Both the position numbers and the translations under genes were made by a program. A model generated the notes under the pieces. It saw only the letters and a list, made by a program, of their open reading frames with translations, made no database searches and was not told the origin of the DNA. Shown here in pieces: positions 42,682 to 51,085 of a DNA stretch of 64,000 nt. This stretch comes from Bradyrhizobium diazoefficiens (GTDB lineage: Bacteria > Pseudomonadota > Alphaproteobacteria > Rhizobiales > Xanthobacteraceae): assembly GCF_018131185.1 (NCBI RefSeq), contig NZ_JAFCJE010000005.1, forward strand, positions 248,001 through 312,000, given 5' to 3'. Positions within the stretch are counted from its first letter, which is position 1; each line of letters opens with the position of its first letter.

Positions 42682-43462
42682 TCTGTCAGGCAAGAACGCC
42701 GTCGTGACCGGGTCCACCAGCGGCATCGGGCTCGCTTATGCGCGTGCCTTCGCCGCAGCCGGCGCCAACGTCGTCATCAACGGCTTCGGCTCGGCGGAGG
42801 ACATCGAAAAGGAACGCGCGAAGATCGAGTCCGAATTCGGCGTCAAGGCGATCTATTCGCCTGCCGACATGACCAAGCCGGCCGAAATTGCCGGGATGAT
42901 CGCGCTCGGCGAGAAGACCTTCGGCTCGGTCGATATCCTCGTCAACAATGCCGGCATCCAGTTCGTCTCGCCGATCGAGGAGTTTCCGCTCGAGAAGTGG
43001 GACCAGATCATCGCGATCAACCTGTCCTCGGCCTTCCATGCCATCCGCGCAGCCGTCCCCGGCATGAAGAAGAAGGGCTGGGGCCGCATCATCAACACGG
43101 CATCGGCGCACTCGCTGGTCGCCTCGCCCTTCAAGTCGGCCTATGTCTCGGCCAAGCACGGCATTGCCGGTCTCACCAAGACCGTGGCTCTGGAGGTCGC
43201 GACCCACAAGATCACCTGCAACTGCATCAGCCCCGGCTACGTCTGGACGCCGCTGGTCGAGAAACAGATCCCCGATACGATGAAGGCACGCAACCTGACG
43301 CGCGAGCAGGTCATCAACGACGTGCTGCTCGATGCGCAGCCGACCAAGGAGTTCGTCACCTCCGAGCAGGTCGCCGCGCTGGCGCTGTTCCTGTGCGGCG
43401 ACGATGCCGCGCAGATCACCGGCACCAACCTCTCGATCGACGGCGGCTGGACCGCGGCGTAG
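42674..43462 (+). CDS. bdhA: D-3-hydroxybutyrate dehydrogenase
   Basis: 262 residues, a classical SDR. NAD-binding TGSTSGIGLAYARAFAAAGA, NNAG, catalytic Ser-Tyr-Lys in NTASAHSLVASPFKSAYVSAKHGIAG, and the bacterial 3-hydroxybutyrate dehydrogenase marks CNCISPGYVWTPLVEKQI and QPTKEFVTSEQVAALALFL with ITGTNLSIDGGWTA at the end. It oxidises D-3-hydroxybutyrate to acetoacetate with NAD, a late step in PHB breakdown. It is translationally coupled to the upstream patatin gene. Confidence 0.93.
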   Translation: MVSLSGKNAVVTGSTSGIGLAYARAFAAAGANVVINGFGSAEDIEKERAKIESEFGVKAIYSPADMTKPAEIAGMIALGEKTFGSVDILVNNAGIQFVSPIEEFPLEKWDQIIAINLSSAFHAIRAAVPGMKKKGWGRIINTASAHSLVASPFKSAYVSAKHGIAGLTKTVALEVATHKITCNCISPGYVWTPLVEKQIPDTMKARNLTREQVINDVLLDAQPTKEFVTSEQVAALALFLCGDDAAQITGTNLSIDGGWTAA

Positions 43463-43476
43463 GGCGCGGTGCCATA

Positions 43477-43560
43477 GGTGGGCAAAGGCGCACTTGCGCC
43501 GTGCCCACCACCTGTCCGTGATTGGGAAAAGGGTGGGCACGCTTGCGCTTTGCCTACCCT
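43477..43560. repeat. Dispersed repeat family A, copy 1
   Basis: Two adjacent palindromes: GGTGGGCA...TGCCCACC (43477-43509) and GGTGGGCAC...TGCCTACC (43532-43558). The same pair occurs at 62903-62991 in the window. It lies between converging genes and may end transcripts. Confidence 0.8.
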
Positions 43561-43584
43561 GCGATTCCGGCGTTCGTTTCCCGC

Positions 43585-44409
43585 TCAATGTCCCCAGGCC
43601 AGCGCCGTCACAAAGGCGGACGACAAGTTCAGCTCGGCAAACAACATCTTGCCTGCGACCACGAACAGCACGCTGGCAAGCGTCAGGCGCAGCACCGTCT
43701 CGGGCACGCGTGTGGCGCTGAAGCTACCGACGATGATGCCGGGCAGCGAACCCAGCAGCAGCACGCCCATCAGGGCCCAATCCACGTCACCGAGCGCCCA
43801 GTGTCCGATGCCGGCGACCAGCGTCAGGGGCACCGCATGGGCGATATCGGAGCCGACGATGGTCACCATGGGCAGGCGAGGGTAGAGCAGCAGCAGCACG
43901 GTCACGCCGACCGCACCGGCGCCGACCGACGAGATCGATACCAGCACGCCGAGCAGAATGCCGGTGACGACGGTCGCAATCGCGGTGGTGCGCTCGTCGA
44001 CCCGTTCGAGCCGACCGCGATAACGCTCCATGATGGACTTGCGGAAGATCAGCGAGGTCGCGGTCAGCAGCAGCGCGAAGCACAGCACCAGATTGACCAG
44101 GTTCCGTTCGGAATCGCTTCTGAGGTCGAGCTTCCACAGCACCAGCAGCGTCAGCGCGCTCGCCGGAATGCTGCCGCAGGCAAGCCGCAGTACCGCCGGC
44201 CAATGCACGCTGCGCGACCAGCCGTGCACCACGCTGCCGCCGGTCTTGGTGGCTGCGGCATAGAGCAGGTCGGTTCCGACCGCTGTGGAGGGGTGGACGC
44301 CGAACAGCAGGATCAAGAGCGGCGTCATCAACGAGCCGCCGCCCACGCCGGTCATCCCGACAAGCAGGCCGACGCCGAAGCCGGAGGCGACGTAAAGTGG
44401 ATCGAACAT
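43585..44409 (-). CDS. Sulfite exporter TauE/SafE family protein
   Basis: 274 residues, about eight membrane helices in two repeated halves. Each half begins with the family glycine motif: VGLLVGMTGVGGGSLMTPLLI near the N-terminus and TGILLGVLVSISSVGAGAVG in the middle. TauE/SafE proteins move sulfite, sulfoacetate or related organic anions across the inner membrane. It is near the sulfur genes but not in the same operon, so a sulfur role is only plausible. Confidence 0.9.
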   Translation of the reverse strand: MFDPLYVASGFGVGLLVGMTGVGGGSLMTPLLILLFGVHPSTAVGTDLLYAAATKTGGSVVHGWSRSVHWPAVLRLACGSIPASALTLLVLWKLDLRSDSERNLVNLVLCFALLLTATSLIFRKSIMERYRGRLERVDERTTAIATVVTGILLGVLVSISSVGAGAVGVTVLLLLYPRLPMVTIVGSDIAHAVPLTLVAGIGHWALGDVDWALMGVLLLGSLPGIIVGSFSATRVPETVLRLTLASVLFVVAGKMLFAELNLSSAFVTALAWGH

Positions 44410-44607
44410 GTCAGGGGAATCTTAGGTTGATCTCGTTGGCTGGGCAATATGGCGTAGAATAAAGTTCCCCCAACGCGCAACTGCTTGGGCGGAATAAGAA
44501 ATATTTTGCTTTAGGTTCACCAAGGGGAGGCGGTTTGCCTCGTTTACTCGGGTGCGCTGACAAAGCCGTTCCCCTGGAAAACAGCGGGCACGGCGAGCGC
44601 GCGGCGC

Positions 44608-45966
44608 CTATTTGCCGAACGCCAGCACGTGCAGTCCGAGCCGTTGCCGCACGATCCAGAACAAGAGGACGGTCTCGAATGTGAGGGAGATCGAGGTTGC
44701 GGCCGCGGCTCCGTGGCCGCCGTAGCGCGGCACCAGCGCGATGCAGAGCACGAGGTTCATCACGAAGGCCAGCGCATAAGCGAGCGCGCAGATCTTCTGC
44801 TGACCGAGCATGTTGAGCAGCCGCTCGACCGGCCCGATCGCAGAGCGCACCACCAGGCCAATCGCGGCGACGAACATGATGTCGTAGCCGATCGTGAATT
44901 GCGGCCCGAACAGCCAGAGCAACGGCTTGCCGAGCGCGAGCAGCACGATCGTCGCCGCCAGCGACGGCCAGAACGTCCAGCTGATCGCATGCGCGACATA
45001 GGCCGATAGCCGTGCCTTGTCGCCGCTTGCGTTGTATTCGGCGAAGCGATGCGCTGTCGTCGCGGACATCGCGTAGTGGATGAAGGAGACCAGCGCCAGC
45101 GTCTTCACGACAGCGAAATAGACGCCGACCTCTTCGGAGGCGCGGAATTGCTGCAGGACCAGCACGTCGGTGTAGGACAACAGCAGGTAGAAGCTCTCGA
45201 CCAGCAGGATCGGCAGCGAGACGGCGAGCCAGCCGCCGATGTCGTAGGTCTTGGGGCCGGGCTCGATGTGGTCGGCGAGCTTGCGGTTCAGCACCACCAT
45301 CTGCCCCGTCATCGCGATCCACACCGCGCCGGCGCTCGCTACCATCGCGGCGACTGCGCCGAGATGGTAGCCGAGCAGGAAGGCGGCGCCCGTGATGCCG
45401 ATGATCAGCGCCTGGCGGATGATGAATTGCGGCATCAGGCCGAGCTGCATCCAGTCATGCGAACGCGCGATGCCGTCCTGGGTGTTGGCAACGACGAAAG
45501 CCGGCAGCGTCATGCAGCCGATATAGAGCGGCAGTATTTCGGCCGGGTCGATCCAGGGCGACAGCAGCCTGACGGTGCCGGCAAGGGCGAGCGAGACCAG
45601 CGTGGAGACGGCAAAGGTCAGCCAGCGGCTGCCGGAGAGAAAGCCGCGCAGCAACGCCTGCTCGCCGCTGCTGCGATACTCGGGAATGATTTTCTGCGCC
45701 GAGGCGGAGATGCCGAAATCCATCATGCTGCCGAGCAGCAGCACCCAGGTCCAGACATAGACATAGACGCCGTAATCGGAGGTGCCCATCCAGCGGGCGA
45801 GCAGCACCTGCGAGACATAGGCGAGCCCGGCGCTGATCACGCGGATGATGAAGATGGTGCCGGCAAGCCGCCGCGTCAGCGATGCTTCGCTCGGGCCGCC
45901 CGTCAGCTTGGCCCGCAGCCGTGCGATCGGCCCGGCCGGTCCAGTCGTTGCGGGTTCTGCATCCAT
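44608..45966 (-). CDS. Oligosaccharide flippase (Wzx/MATE-like) family protein
   Basis: 452 residues from ATG 45966; a TTG at 45975 is less likely. About 12-14 hydrophobic helices of the polysaccharide synthase/Wzx type, with IIRVISAGLAYVSQVLLARWMGTSDYGVYVYVWTWVLLLGSMMDFG near the start, the usual first-helix signature. It probably flips a lipid-linked saccharide across the inner membrane. No glycosyltransferase genes are nearby. The 200 bp between it and tauE hold no gene. Specific substrate unknown. Confidence 0.9.
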   Translation of the reverse strand: MDAEPATTGPAGPIARLRAKLTGGPSEASLTRRLAGTIFIIRVISAGLAYVSQVLLARWMGTSDYGVYVYVWTWVLLLGSMMDFGISASAQKIIPEYRSSGEQALLRGFLSGSRWLTFAVSTLVSLALAGTVRLLSPWIDPAEILPLYIGCMTLPAFVVANTQDGIARSHDWMQLGLMPQFIIRQALIIGITGAAFLLGYHLGAVAAMVASAGAVWIAMTGQMVVLNRKLADHIEPGPKTYDIGGWLAVSLPILLVESFYLLLSYTDVLVLQQFRASEEVGVYFAVVKTLALVSFIHYAMSATTAHRFAEYNASGDKARLSAYVAHAISWTFWPSLAATIVLLALGKPLLWLFGPQFTIGYDIMFVAAIGLVVRSAIGPVERLLNMLGQQKICALAYALAFVMNLVLCIALVPRYGGHGAAAATSISLTFETVLLFWIVRQRLGLHVLAFGK

Positions 45967-46142
45967 CACGGCCAATTCGAACGGTCCCTCAGGTCGCTAG
46001 GCATGCTGTGGCAGGTGAGGGATTAGCAACCATTCGTTAAGATTGGGTTGGGTGGGCGTCCCATCCCGGCACGGTGATTGGATTGGCGGTGCAGTTCGAT
46101 CGTGATCCGGTCGCGCCCGCGCAACCAGGCCGCGACTATTGC

Positions 46143-46982
46143 TCACTCCAAATTCGTATTGAACTCGTAAGACTTCTCCGGCCCGACCAGCGTGAATTTC
46201 AGCGCTGCTCCCTCGGGCTTGGCGCCCGGCGGCAGGCCGTCGAGCTCGAAGGAAAATCGCATCACCCCGGGCGGGCTATGCTGCACCGGGGCCGGGATCG
46301 GCAACGCCCAATCGGGCGTCGGCCCTTCCACGAACAGATTGACGTTGCGGCTGTCCGGCGTCACCACGTCGACCACCACGTTCTTGGGTCCGTCGCGCTT
46401 GACGTCGCGGATGGTGAGCGGATTGGGATCCCCGATATTGGCGGGCTTGGGCACCGTGTCGAGCGCGGCACGCAAATTGGCATCCTCGGTCGAGGCGACG
46501 CTGTTGAAGCCGAGTTCGACGCTTGCCTCGACCGGAATGCATAGCTTCTCGCATACCGCGTAGTTGATCTCGGCACGCAATGTCACCGGCTTGTCGGCCG
46601 CCTTGGGGACGATCCGCAAGGGCAGCACGATCTGGTTGTGATAGCCGATCGAATGGCCGCCCGCGCCATCGGCGAATTTCAGCGGCGCCGGCCACATCAC
46701 CGTCACCGCCTCGACATTGTCCGACTTCGAGAAGTCGAATCGTGGCGGCACACCGGAATCCCCGGGGGTGCGCCAATAGGTCTTCCACCCCTGCTGAAGC
46801 TGGAAGGCGATACCGCCGAGCAGGACAGCGCCGCTGCGCGATCCCGCCAATAGCCGCACCGCGGAATGCCCGTCGCGCTGCCACGGCGAAGCGTCATCGG
46901 CGCGGGCTGCGATGGCCAGCGACGACGCAAGCAGGGCGGTCGCGACGCCAATCGCCGCACGCAGGGGAACTCTTGTGAGCAT
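46143..46982 (-). CDS. Secreted DsbD N-terminal-domain-like protein
   Basis: 279 residues. A signal peptide covers residues 1-28 (AAIGVATALLASSLAIAARAD). The rest resembles the soluble DsbD alpha domain/disulfide-bond corrector family (PF11412 type): GIAFQLQQGWKTYWRTPGDSGVPPRFDF, NQIVLPLRIVPKAADKPVTLRAEINYAVCEKLCIPVEASVELGF with its Cys-x4-Cys pair. The transmembrane electron carrier part of DsbD is missing. It probably handles thiols in the periplasm, perhaps taking electrons from a separate CcdA/ScsB protein. It is divergent from yqgE. Confidence 0.85.
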   Translation of the reverse strand: MLTRVPLRAAIGVATALLASSLAIAARADDASPWQRDGHSAVRLLAGSRSGAVLLGGIAFQLQQGWKTYWRTPGDSGVPPRFDFSKSDNVEAVTVMWPAPLKFADGAGGHSIGYHNQIVLPLRIVPKAADKPVTLRAEINYAVCEKLCIPVEASVELGFNSVASTEDANLRAALDTVPKPANIGDPNPLTIRDVKRDGPKNVVVDVVTPDSRNVNLFVEGPTPDWALPIPAPVQHSPPGVMRFSFELDGLPPGAKPEGAALKFTLVGPEKSYEFNTNLE

Positions 46983-47123
46983 GGCACGTCTTTACAAGGT
47001 CGCACCTAGGCAAACCATTGAATTGCTTGTGATGGTGCACTTGAATCGAGCCTCTGCAAGCCTTGATTTGACAGCGGCCAGGTCCGACATCAGGATAGGA
47101 ATTGAAACCGGAGTGCTTCACCG

Positions 47124-47771
47124 ATGGCTCCCACAGGCAAGAGGACGGGCGAAAGCACCCGCAGCGCAAGCCCCGCTCTTCCCAATTCGGCCGCCGGTTA
47201 TCTGGACGGCCGGCTGCTGATCGCGATGCCCGTGATGGGCGATTCCCGCTTCGAGCGTTCGGTGATCTATCTCTGCGCCCATTCGGCGGAGGGAGCGATG
47301 GGCATCATCGTGAACCACCCGGCCGGCAGCATCGACTTCCCCGAGCTCTTGCAGCAGCTTGGCATCATCAGGAAGGGCGAGCACATCAAGTTGCCGGAGA
47401 ATGCCGAAAGCATGAAGGTGCTGCGTGGCGGCCCGGTCGATACCGGCCGCGGCTTCGTGCTGCATTCCAGCGACTTTTACATCGAAAACGCGACGTTGCG
47501 GATCGATGACGGCGTCTGCCTCACGGCGACCGTCGACATCCTGCGCGCCATCGCCAACGGCTCCGGCCCCAAGCACGCCATTCTCGCGCTCGGCTATGCC
47601 GGCTGGGCGCCGGGCCAGCTCGAGACCGAGATCCAGAGCAACGGCTGGCTGCATTGCGATGCAGACGCGGATTTGATTTTCGGCGACGACGTCGACGACA
47701 AATATTCCCGCGCGCTCCGCAAGATCGGTATCGATCCCGGCATGCTCTCGAACGAGGCCGGGCACGCGTAG
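47124..47771 (+). CDS. YqgE/AlgH family protein
   Basis: 215 residues. After a ~30-residue variable lead, the DUF179/YqgE domain runs to the end: LDGRLLIAMPVMGDSRFERSVIYLCAHSAEGAMGIIVN, GGPVDTGRGFVLHS, ILRAIANGSGPKHAILALGYAGWAPGQLETEI, NGWLHCDADADLIF. The family is widespread, cytoplasmic and of unknown function; in pseudomonads AlgH influences alginate control. The start follows ATGG-rich sequence with no strong ribosome site, so the N-terminus is less certain than the domain. Confidence 0.93.
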   Translation: MAPTGKRTGESTRSASPALPNSAAGYLDGRLLIAMPVMGDSRFERSVIYLCAHSAEGAMGIIVNHPAGSIDFPELLQQLGIIRKGEHIKLPENAESMKVLRGGPVDTGRGFVLHSSDFYIENATLRIDDGVCLTATVDILRAIANGSGPKHAILALGYAGWAPGQLETEIQSNGWLHCDADADLIFGDDVDDKYSRALRKIGIDPGMLSNEAGHA

Positions 47772-47864
47772 CGTTAGGCTCCGCTGTATTTGCCCCGCCC
47801 ACCGCTGTCGTCGCCCGGCTTGACCTGGCGACGACACCATCTGCCGAGCGGGGCTGTGCCGCGC

Positions 47865-48752
47865 CTACTCCGCCGCCTGCTGCTGCACCGTCGGCTCCGT
47901 GCCCGCCACCGTCGCGCGGCGCATGTCGCGAGGTTGCGACTGGTCGTAGCGGCGGACGCGGTGCATGGTCTGGCGGTTGTCCCACATCACGAGGTCGTGC
48001 AGCTTCCATTTGTGCACATAGACGAACTCTCCTTGCGTCGCGTGCTCGTTGAGATCGCGCAGCAGCAGCCGGCCTTCCGGCACGCTCATGCCGACGATCT
48101 TGCCGGCATGCGATGAGAGGTACAGCGACTTGCGCCGATGCACGGGGTGCGTGCGCACCAGCCGTTGCAGCACCGGCTTGAACATCTCCTTCTCTTCGTC
48201 GGTATATTCGGTGAAGCCGAGCGATCCGCGCGAATACATCAGCGAGTGTTCGCAGACGAGATCCTCGATCTCCGCCTTGATGTCGTCGTCGAGCGCGTCG
48301 TAGGCCGCGCGCATGTCGGCGAATTCGGTGTTGCCGCCCTTCGGGTTCACCACGCGCGCCGACAGCAGCGAGAATTTTGCCGGGATGGGACGGAACGAGC
48401 TGTCGGAGTGCCACAGGCAATTGCCGAGGTTGAACAGATTGGCGCGACTGTCTTTCGGCAGCGGCTTGCCGTCCTTGCCAAGGTTGGAGACGTCGTTCAG
48501 GCCCGAGGTGAGGCGGTATTCATCCGCCTTGGTGATGTTGCCGCCGCGCGCTTCCTCGCGCTGGCCGAAATTCAGCGCGAACGCCATTTGCTGCTCGTCG
48601 GTGATATCCTGGTCGTGGAAGACGAGAACCGCGTATTTGTCCATGGCGGCCTCGATCTCGCGCGCCTCATCTGCCGTGAGCGGCTTGCGCAAATCGAGGC
48701 CGGACACCTCGCCGACGAAATGCTTCTGAAGCTGCCGGATGGCGATCGTCAT
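47865..48752 (-). CDS. TauD/TfdA-type alpha-ketoglutarate dioxygenase (TfdA-alpha like)
   Basis: 295 residues from ATG 48752; the open frame to 48830 lacks similarity. It is a non-heme Fe(II)/2-oxoglutarate dioxygenase. The facial triad is His-x-Asp in LWHSDSSFRP and the distal His in MHRVRRYD; the 2-oxoglutarate Arg is in DMRRATVAG. Stretches such as SLLSARVVNPKGGNTEFADMRAAYDALD resemble the TfdA-alpha enzymes of bradyrhizobia, which open 2,4-dichlorophenoxyacetate. The natural substrate may be another aryloxyacetate or an unrelated acid. An SDR gene lies 97 bp upstream on the same strand and may be co-expressed. Confidence 0.9.
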   Translation of the reverse strand: MTIAIRQLQKHFVGEVSGLDLRKPLTADEAREIEAAMDKYAVLVFHDQDITDEQQMAFALNFGQREEARGGNITKADEYRLTSGLNDVSNLGKDGKPLPKDSRANLFNLGNCLWHSDSSFRPIPAKFSLLSARVVNPKGGNTEFADMRAAYDALDDDIKAEIEDLVCEHSLMYSRGSLGFTEYTDEEKEMFKPVLQRLVRTHPVHRRKSLYLSSHAGKIVGMSVPEGRLLLRDLNEHATQGEFVYVHKWKLHDLVMWDNRQTMHRVRRYDQSQPRDMRRATVAGTEPTVQQQAAE

Positions 48753-48849
48753 GGCGTTCTCTCCCGCATCTGCGAGCGGTTTCTCCGCTCTGTTTACGGA
48801 AAAAATGACTCGCGCGTCCGGCGATGTCAACGCGCAGCACGCATGGCAC

Positions 48850-49629
48850 TCACGCGTTCCGCGCCATCAGCCCGCCGTCGACCGGGATCACCGCGCCGGT
48901 GAGGAAGGACGCGGCCGGCAGGCACAGGCTCAGCGTCATATGCGCGACCTCCTCGGGATCGCCGTAGCGGCCGAGTGCGGTGCGGCGCTTGGCGTAGATG
49001 GTCTTGTGCTCCTCCGAGATGCGGTCGGTGATCGCCGTGCGGATCGGGCCCGGACAGATGCAGTTGACGGTGATGCCCTCGCGACCGAGCTCGACGGCGA
49101 GCGAGCGGGTGAGGCTCGCAACGCCGCCCTTCGCTGCCGAATAAGGGCTGTGCAATGCGGTCGCGCCGAGCGCCTCGGTCGAGGCAATGTTGACGATCCG
49201 CGGACTGTTCGATTTGCGTAAATAGGGCAGCGCAGCGCGGATGATGCGCGGATGCGCCGTCAGCATCACCGCGATCCCCTTGGCCCAGGCGTCCTCATAG
49301 CCTTCGTCGTCGATCGCAACCCGCACGGAGATGCCGGCATTGTTGACGACGATGTCGAGCCCGCCGAAATGCGCGGCGGCCTCGCCGACCACGCGCTTGA
49401 TCTCGTCACCAGCGGCAACGTCGAGCTTCCACGCCCTCCCCGCGCCGCCGCTCGCGGCAATCTCCCCGGCCACAGCCTGCGCGCCCTGCGCATCGAAGTC
49501 GGTGACGGCGACGTTGGCGCCTTCCGCGGCGAACACGCGCGCGGTCGCGCGCCCCATGCCGCTGGCCGCGCCGGTGACGAGAACGGTCAAGCCCTTGACG
49601 GACCGGCTGAGCTGCTTGAAATCGGGCAT
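48850..49629 (-). CDS. SDR family oxidoreductase
   Basis: 259 residues from ATG 49629. Classical SDR with TGAASGMGRATARVFAAEGANVAVTDFD (NAD-preferring: Asp at the end of beta-2), NNAG, catalytic Ser-Tyr-Lys in IVNIASTEALGATALHSPYSAAKGG, and PGPIRT and TGAVIPVDGG. Its substrate is unknown. It is next to the dioxygenase gene downstream and divergent from a second SDR gene, so the three may form a small catabolic unit. Confidence 0.92.
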   Translation of the reverse strand: MPDFKQLSRSVKGLTVLVTGAASGMGRATARVFAAEGANVAVTDFDAQGAQAVAGEIAASGGAGRAWKLDVAAGDEIKRVVGEAAAHFGGLDIVVNNAGISVRVAIDDEGYEDAWAKGIAVMLTAHPRIIRAALPYLRKSNSPRIVNIASTEALGATALHSPYSAAKGGVASLTRSLAVELGREGITVNCICPGPIRTAITDRISEEHKTIYAKRRTALGRYGDPEEVAHMTLSLCLPAASFLTGAVIPVDGGLMARNA

Positions 49630-49726
49630 GCTGTTTCCTCGCGGCCTGCTTGTTCTTGTTATGATTGACAAGGCTGGCATCGATCCGCAGACAGGTCAAA
49701 CAAACAAGACATAAAGGGAGGCCGCG

Positions 49727-50464
49727 ATGGCGAACGAGCTGGATTTCTCAGGCAGGCAGGTGCTGGTCGTCGGCGGTTCGAGCGGGATCGGCAACGGCAT
49801 CGCGCAGGCTTTTCGCACGAGGGGCGCGCTTGTCGCGGTTTGCGGCACGCGGGCACAACCGAAGGACTATTCGATCGAGGAAGGCTCTGATCTCACGGGC
49901 CTCTCTTATGCGCAGCTCGATGTCGGTAACCCCAGTGCGATCGAGGCGTTCAAGCCGTCCTTCGACAGGCTCGACGTGCTCGTGCTCGCGCAAGGCGCGG
50001 TGCTCTATCGCCGCGGCGAGTTCGAGATGAGCGGCTTCCGCAAGGTGGTCGAGGTCAATCTCATGAGTCTGATGGCCTGCGCGACGCGGTTTCATTCCAT
50101 GTTGCGGGATGCGAAGGGCTCGCTGATCATGGTGTCCTCGACCGCGGCCTATCATTCCACCATGGGCAATCCCGCCTATAACGCCTCGAAGACCGGCGCT
50201 GTCGGATTGACGCGGACGCTGGGCGAGGCCTGGGCCGAGGACGGCATCCGCGTCAACGGCATCGCGCCCGGGCTCGTCGACACCAAGATGACGAAGGTGA
50301 CGACTGACAATCCGAAGCGGCTCGAAGGCGCGCTTGCGCGTATTCCGCTGCGGCGATTAGGCACGCCGGCCGACATGGCGGGCGCCGCGCTGTTCCTGGC
50401 CTCGCCGCTGTCGTCCTACATCATCGGCCAGACGCTGGTCGTCGACGGCGGGCTGATCTTGTAG
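49727..50464 (+). CDS. SDR family oxidoreductase
   Basis: 245 residues. Cofactor motif GGSSGIGNGIAQAFRTRGALVAVCGTR, catalytic region MVSSTAAYHSTMGNPAYNASKTGAVGLTRTL, PGLVDTKM and IGQTLVVDGGLIL. The internal loop after beta-3 is LDVLVLAQGAVLYRRGEF, with AQG in place of NNAG. Function cannot be set more closely than an NAD(P)-dependent alcohol/ketone dehydrogenase. It is separated from the divergent SDR gene by about 100 bp that must hold both promoters. Confidence 0.92.
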   Translation: MANELDFSGRQVLVVGGSSGIGNGIAQAFRTRGALVAVCGTRAQPKDYSIEEGSDLTGLSYAQLDVGNPSAIEAFKPSFDRLDVLVLAQGAVLYRRGEFEMSGFRKVVEVNLMSLMACATRFHSMLRDAKGSLIMVSSTAAYHSTMGNPAYNASKTGAVGLTRTLGEAWAEDGIRVNGIAPGLVDTKMTKVTTDNPKRLEGALARIPLRRLGTPADMAGAALFLASPLSSYIIGQTLVVDGGLIL

Positions 50465-50493
50465 TCGAGCGAGCTACACTTTCGTCGCGACTT

Positions 50494-50518
50494 GGAACTG
50501 TGCCGCGCCTGATCGGTT
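50494..50518 (+). promoter_or_regulatory. EcfG-like promoter of the second CsbD gene
   Basis: GGAAC (50494-50498), 16 bases, GGTT (50515-50518): one base from consensus, 30 bases before the CsbD-type start. Confidence 0.6.
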
Positions 50519-50547
50519 ACTTCGGCTGACCCCCGAGGAGGATCATC

Positions 50548-50916
50548 ATGGACACGGATCGGATTGTTGGATCGGCCAAGGAATATGCCGGACGCGCGGA
50601 AGGCGCGATCGGAGACATGGCAGGCGATGCGAAGACGCAGGCATCGGGCAAGGCTCGGGAAGCCGCGGGTACAGTGCAGAATCTGTACGGCCAGGCCAAG
50701 GATGCCGTGCGCGACGCCGGCGAGACTGCGGCCGGCTACGCCAAGGACGCCTATGAGAACAGCGGCGAGACTTTCCGCGACGGGACCCAGGCACTGACGA
50801 AGAAGGTGCAGGACAATCCGCTCGGCTCGCTGCTGGTGGCCGGCGGCATCGGGTTTGCGCTCGCGCTTCTGATGTCGCGGCCTGCCCGCCGTCCGCCGCC
50901 GCGCTGGCGCTACTAA
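50548..50916 (+). CDS. CsbD family protein with C-terminal membrane anchor
   Basis: 122 residues after a GGAGGA ribosome site. The first ~60 residues follow the CsbD pattern (MDTDRIVGSAKEYAGRAEGAIGDMAGDAKTQ), with LEA-like 11-mer Ala/Lys/Asp repeats. The C-terminal part, VQDNPLGSLLVAGGIGFALALLMSRP, is an anchor helix like those of DUF883 proteins, and it ends in a basic PPPRWRY tail. So it looks like a CsbD-DUF883 hybrid in layout. It probably protects membranes or ribosomes under stress. An EcfG-like promoter precedes it. Confidence 0.87.
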   Translation: MDTDRIVGSAKEYAGRAEGAIGDMAGDAKTQASGKAREAAGTVQNLYGQAKDAVRDAGETAAGYAKDAYENSGETFRDGTQALTKKVQDNPLGSLLVAGGIGFALALLMSRPARRPPPRWRY

Positions 50917-50940
50917 CAGCTAGGCGACAAGCACGCACTC

Positions 50941-51073
50941 GTGCCCCGGACGCGCCGCAGCGCCAGAGCGCTGCTGCGCAGAGCCGGGGCCCATTCTTTT
51001 GCAAGAGAGTTGGCGTGAGAGAGCTGGGTCCCGGCTGCGTCGCATCACCAAGAGGTGCTGCGCCGCGTCCAGG
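50941..51073. repeat. Dispersed repeat family B, copy 1
   Basis: About 130 bp beginning GTGCCCCGGACGCG and ending CGCCGCGTCCAGGACCT, mirrored ends, with CGCAGAGCCGGGGCCCA inside. A related copy is at 61875-62010. It ends about 13 bases from the stop of the DUF459 gene. Confidence 0.75.
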
Positions 51074-51085
51074 ACCTGCCGGCAA

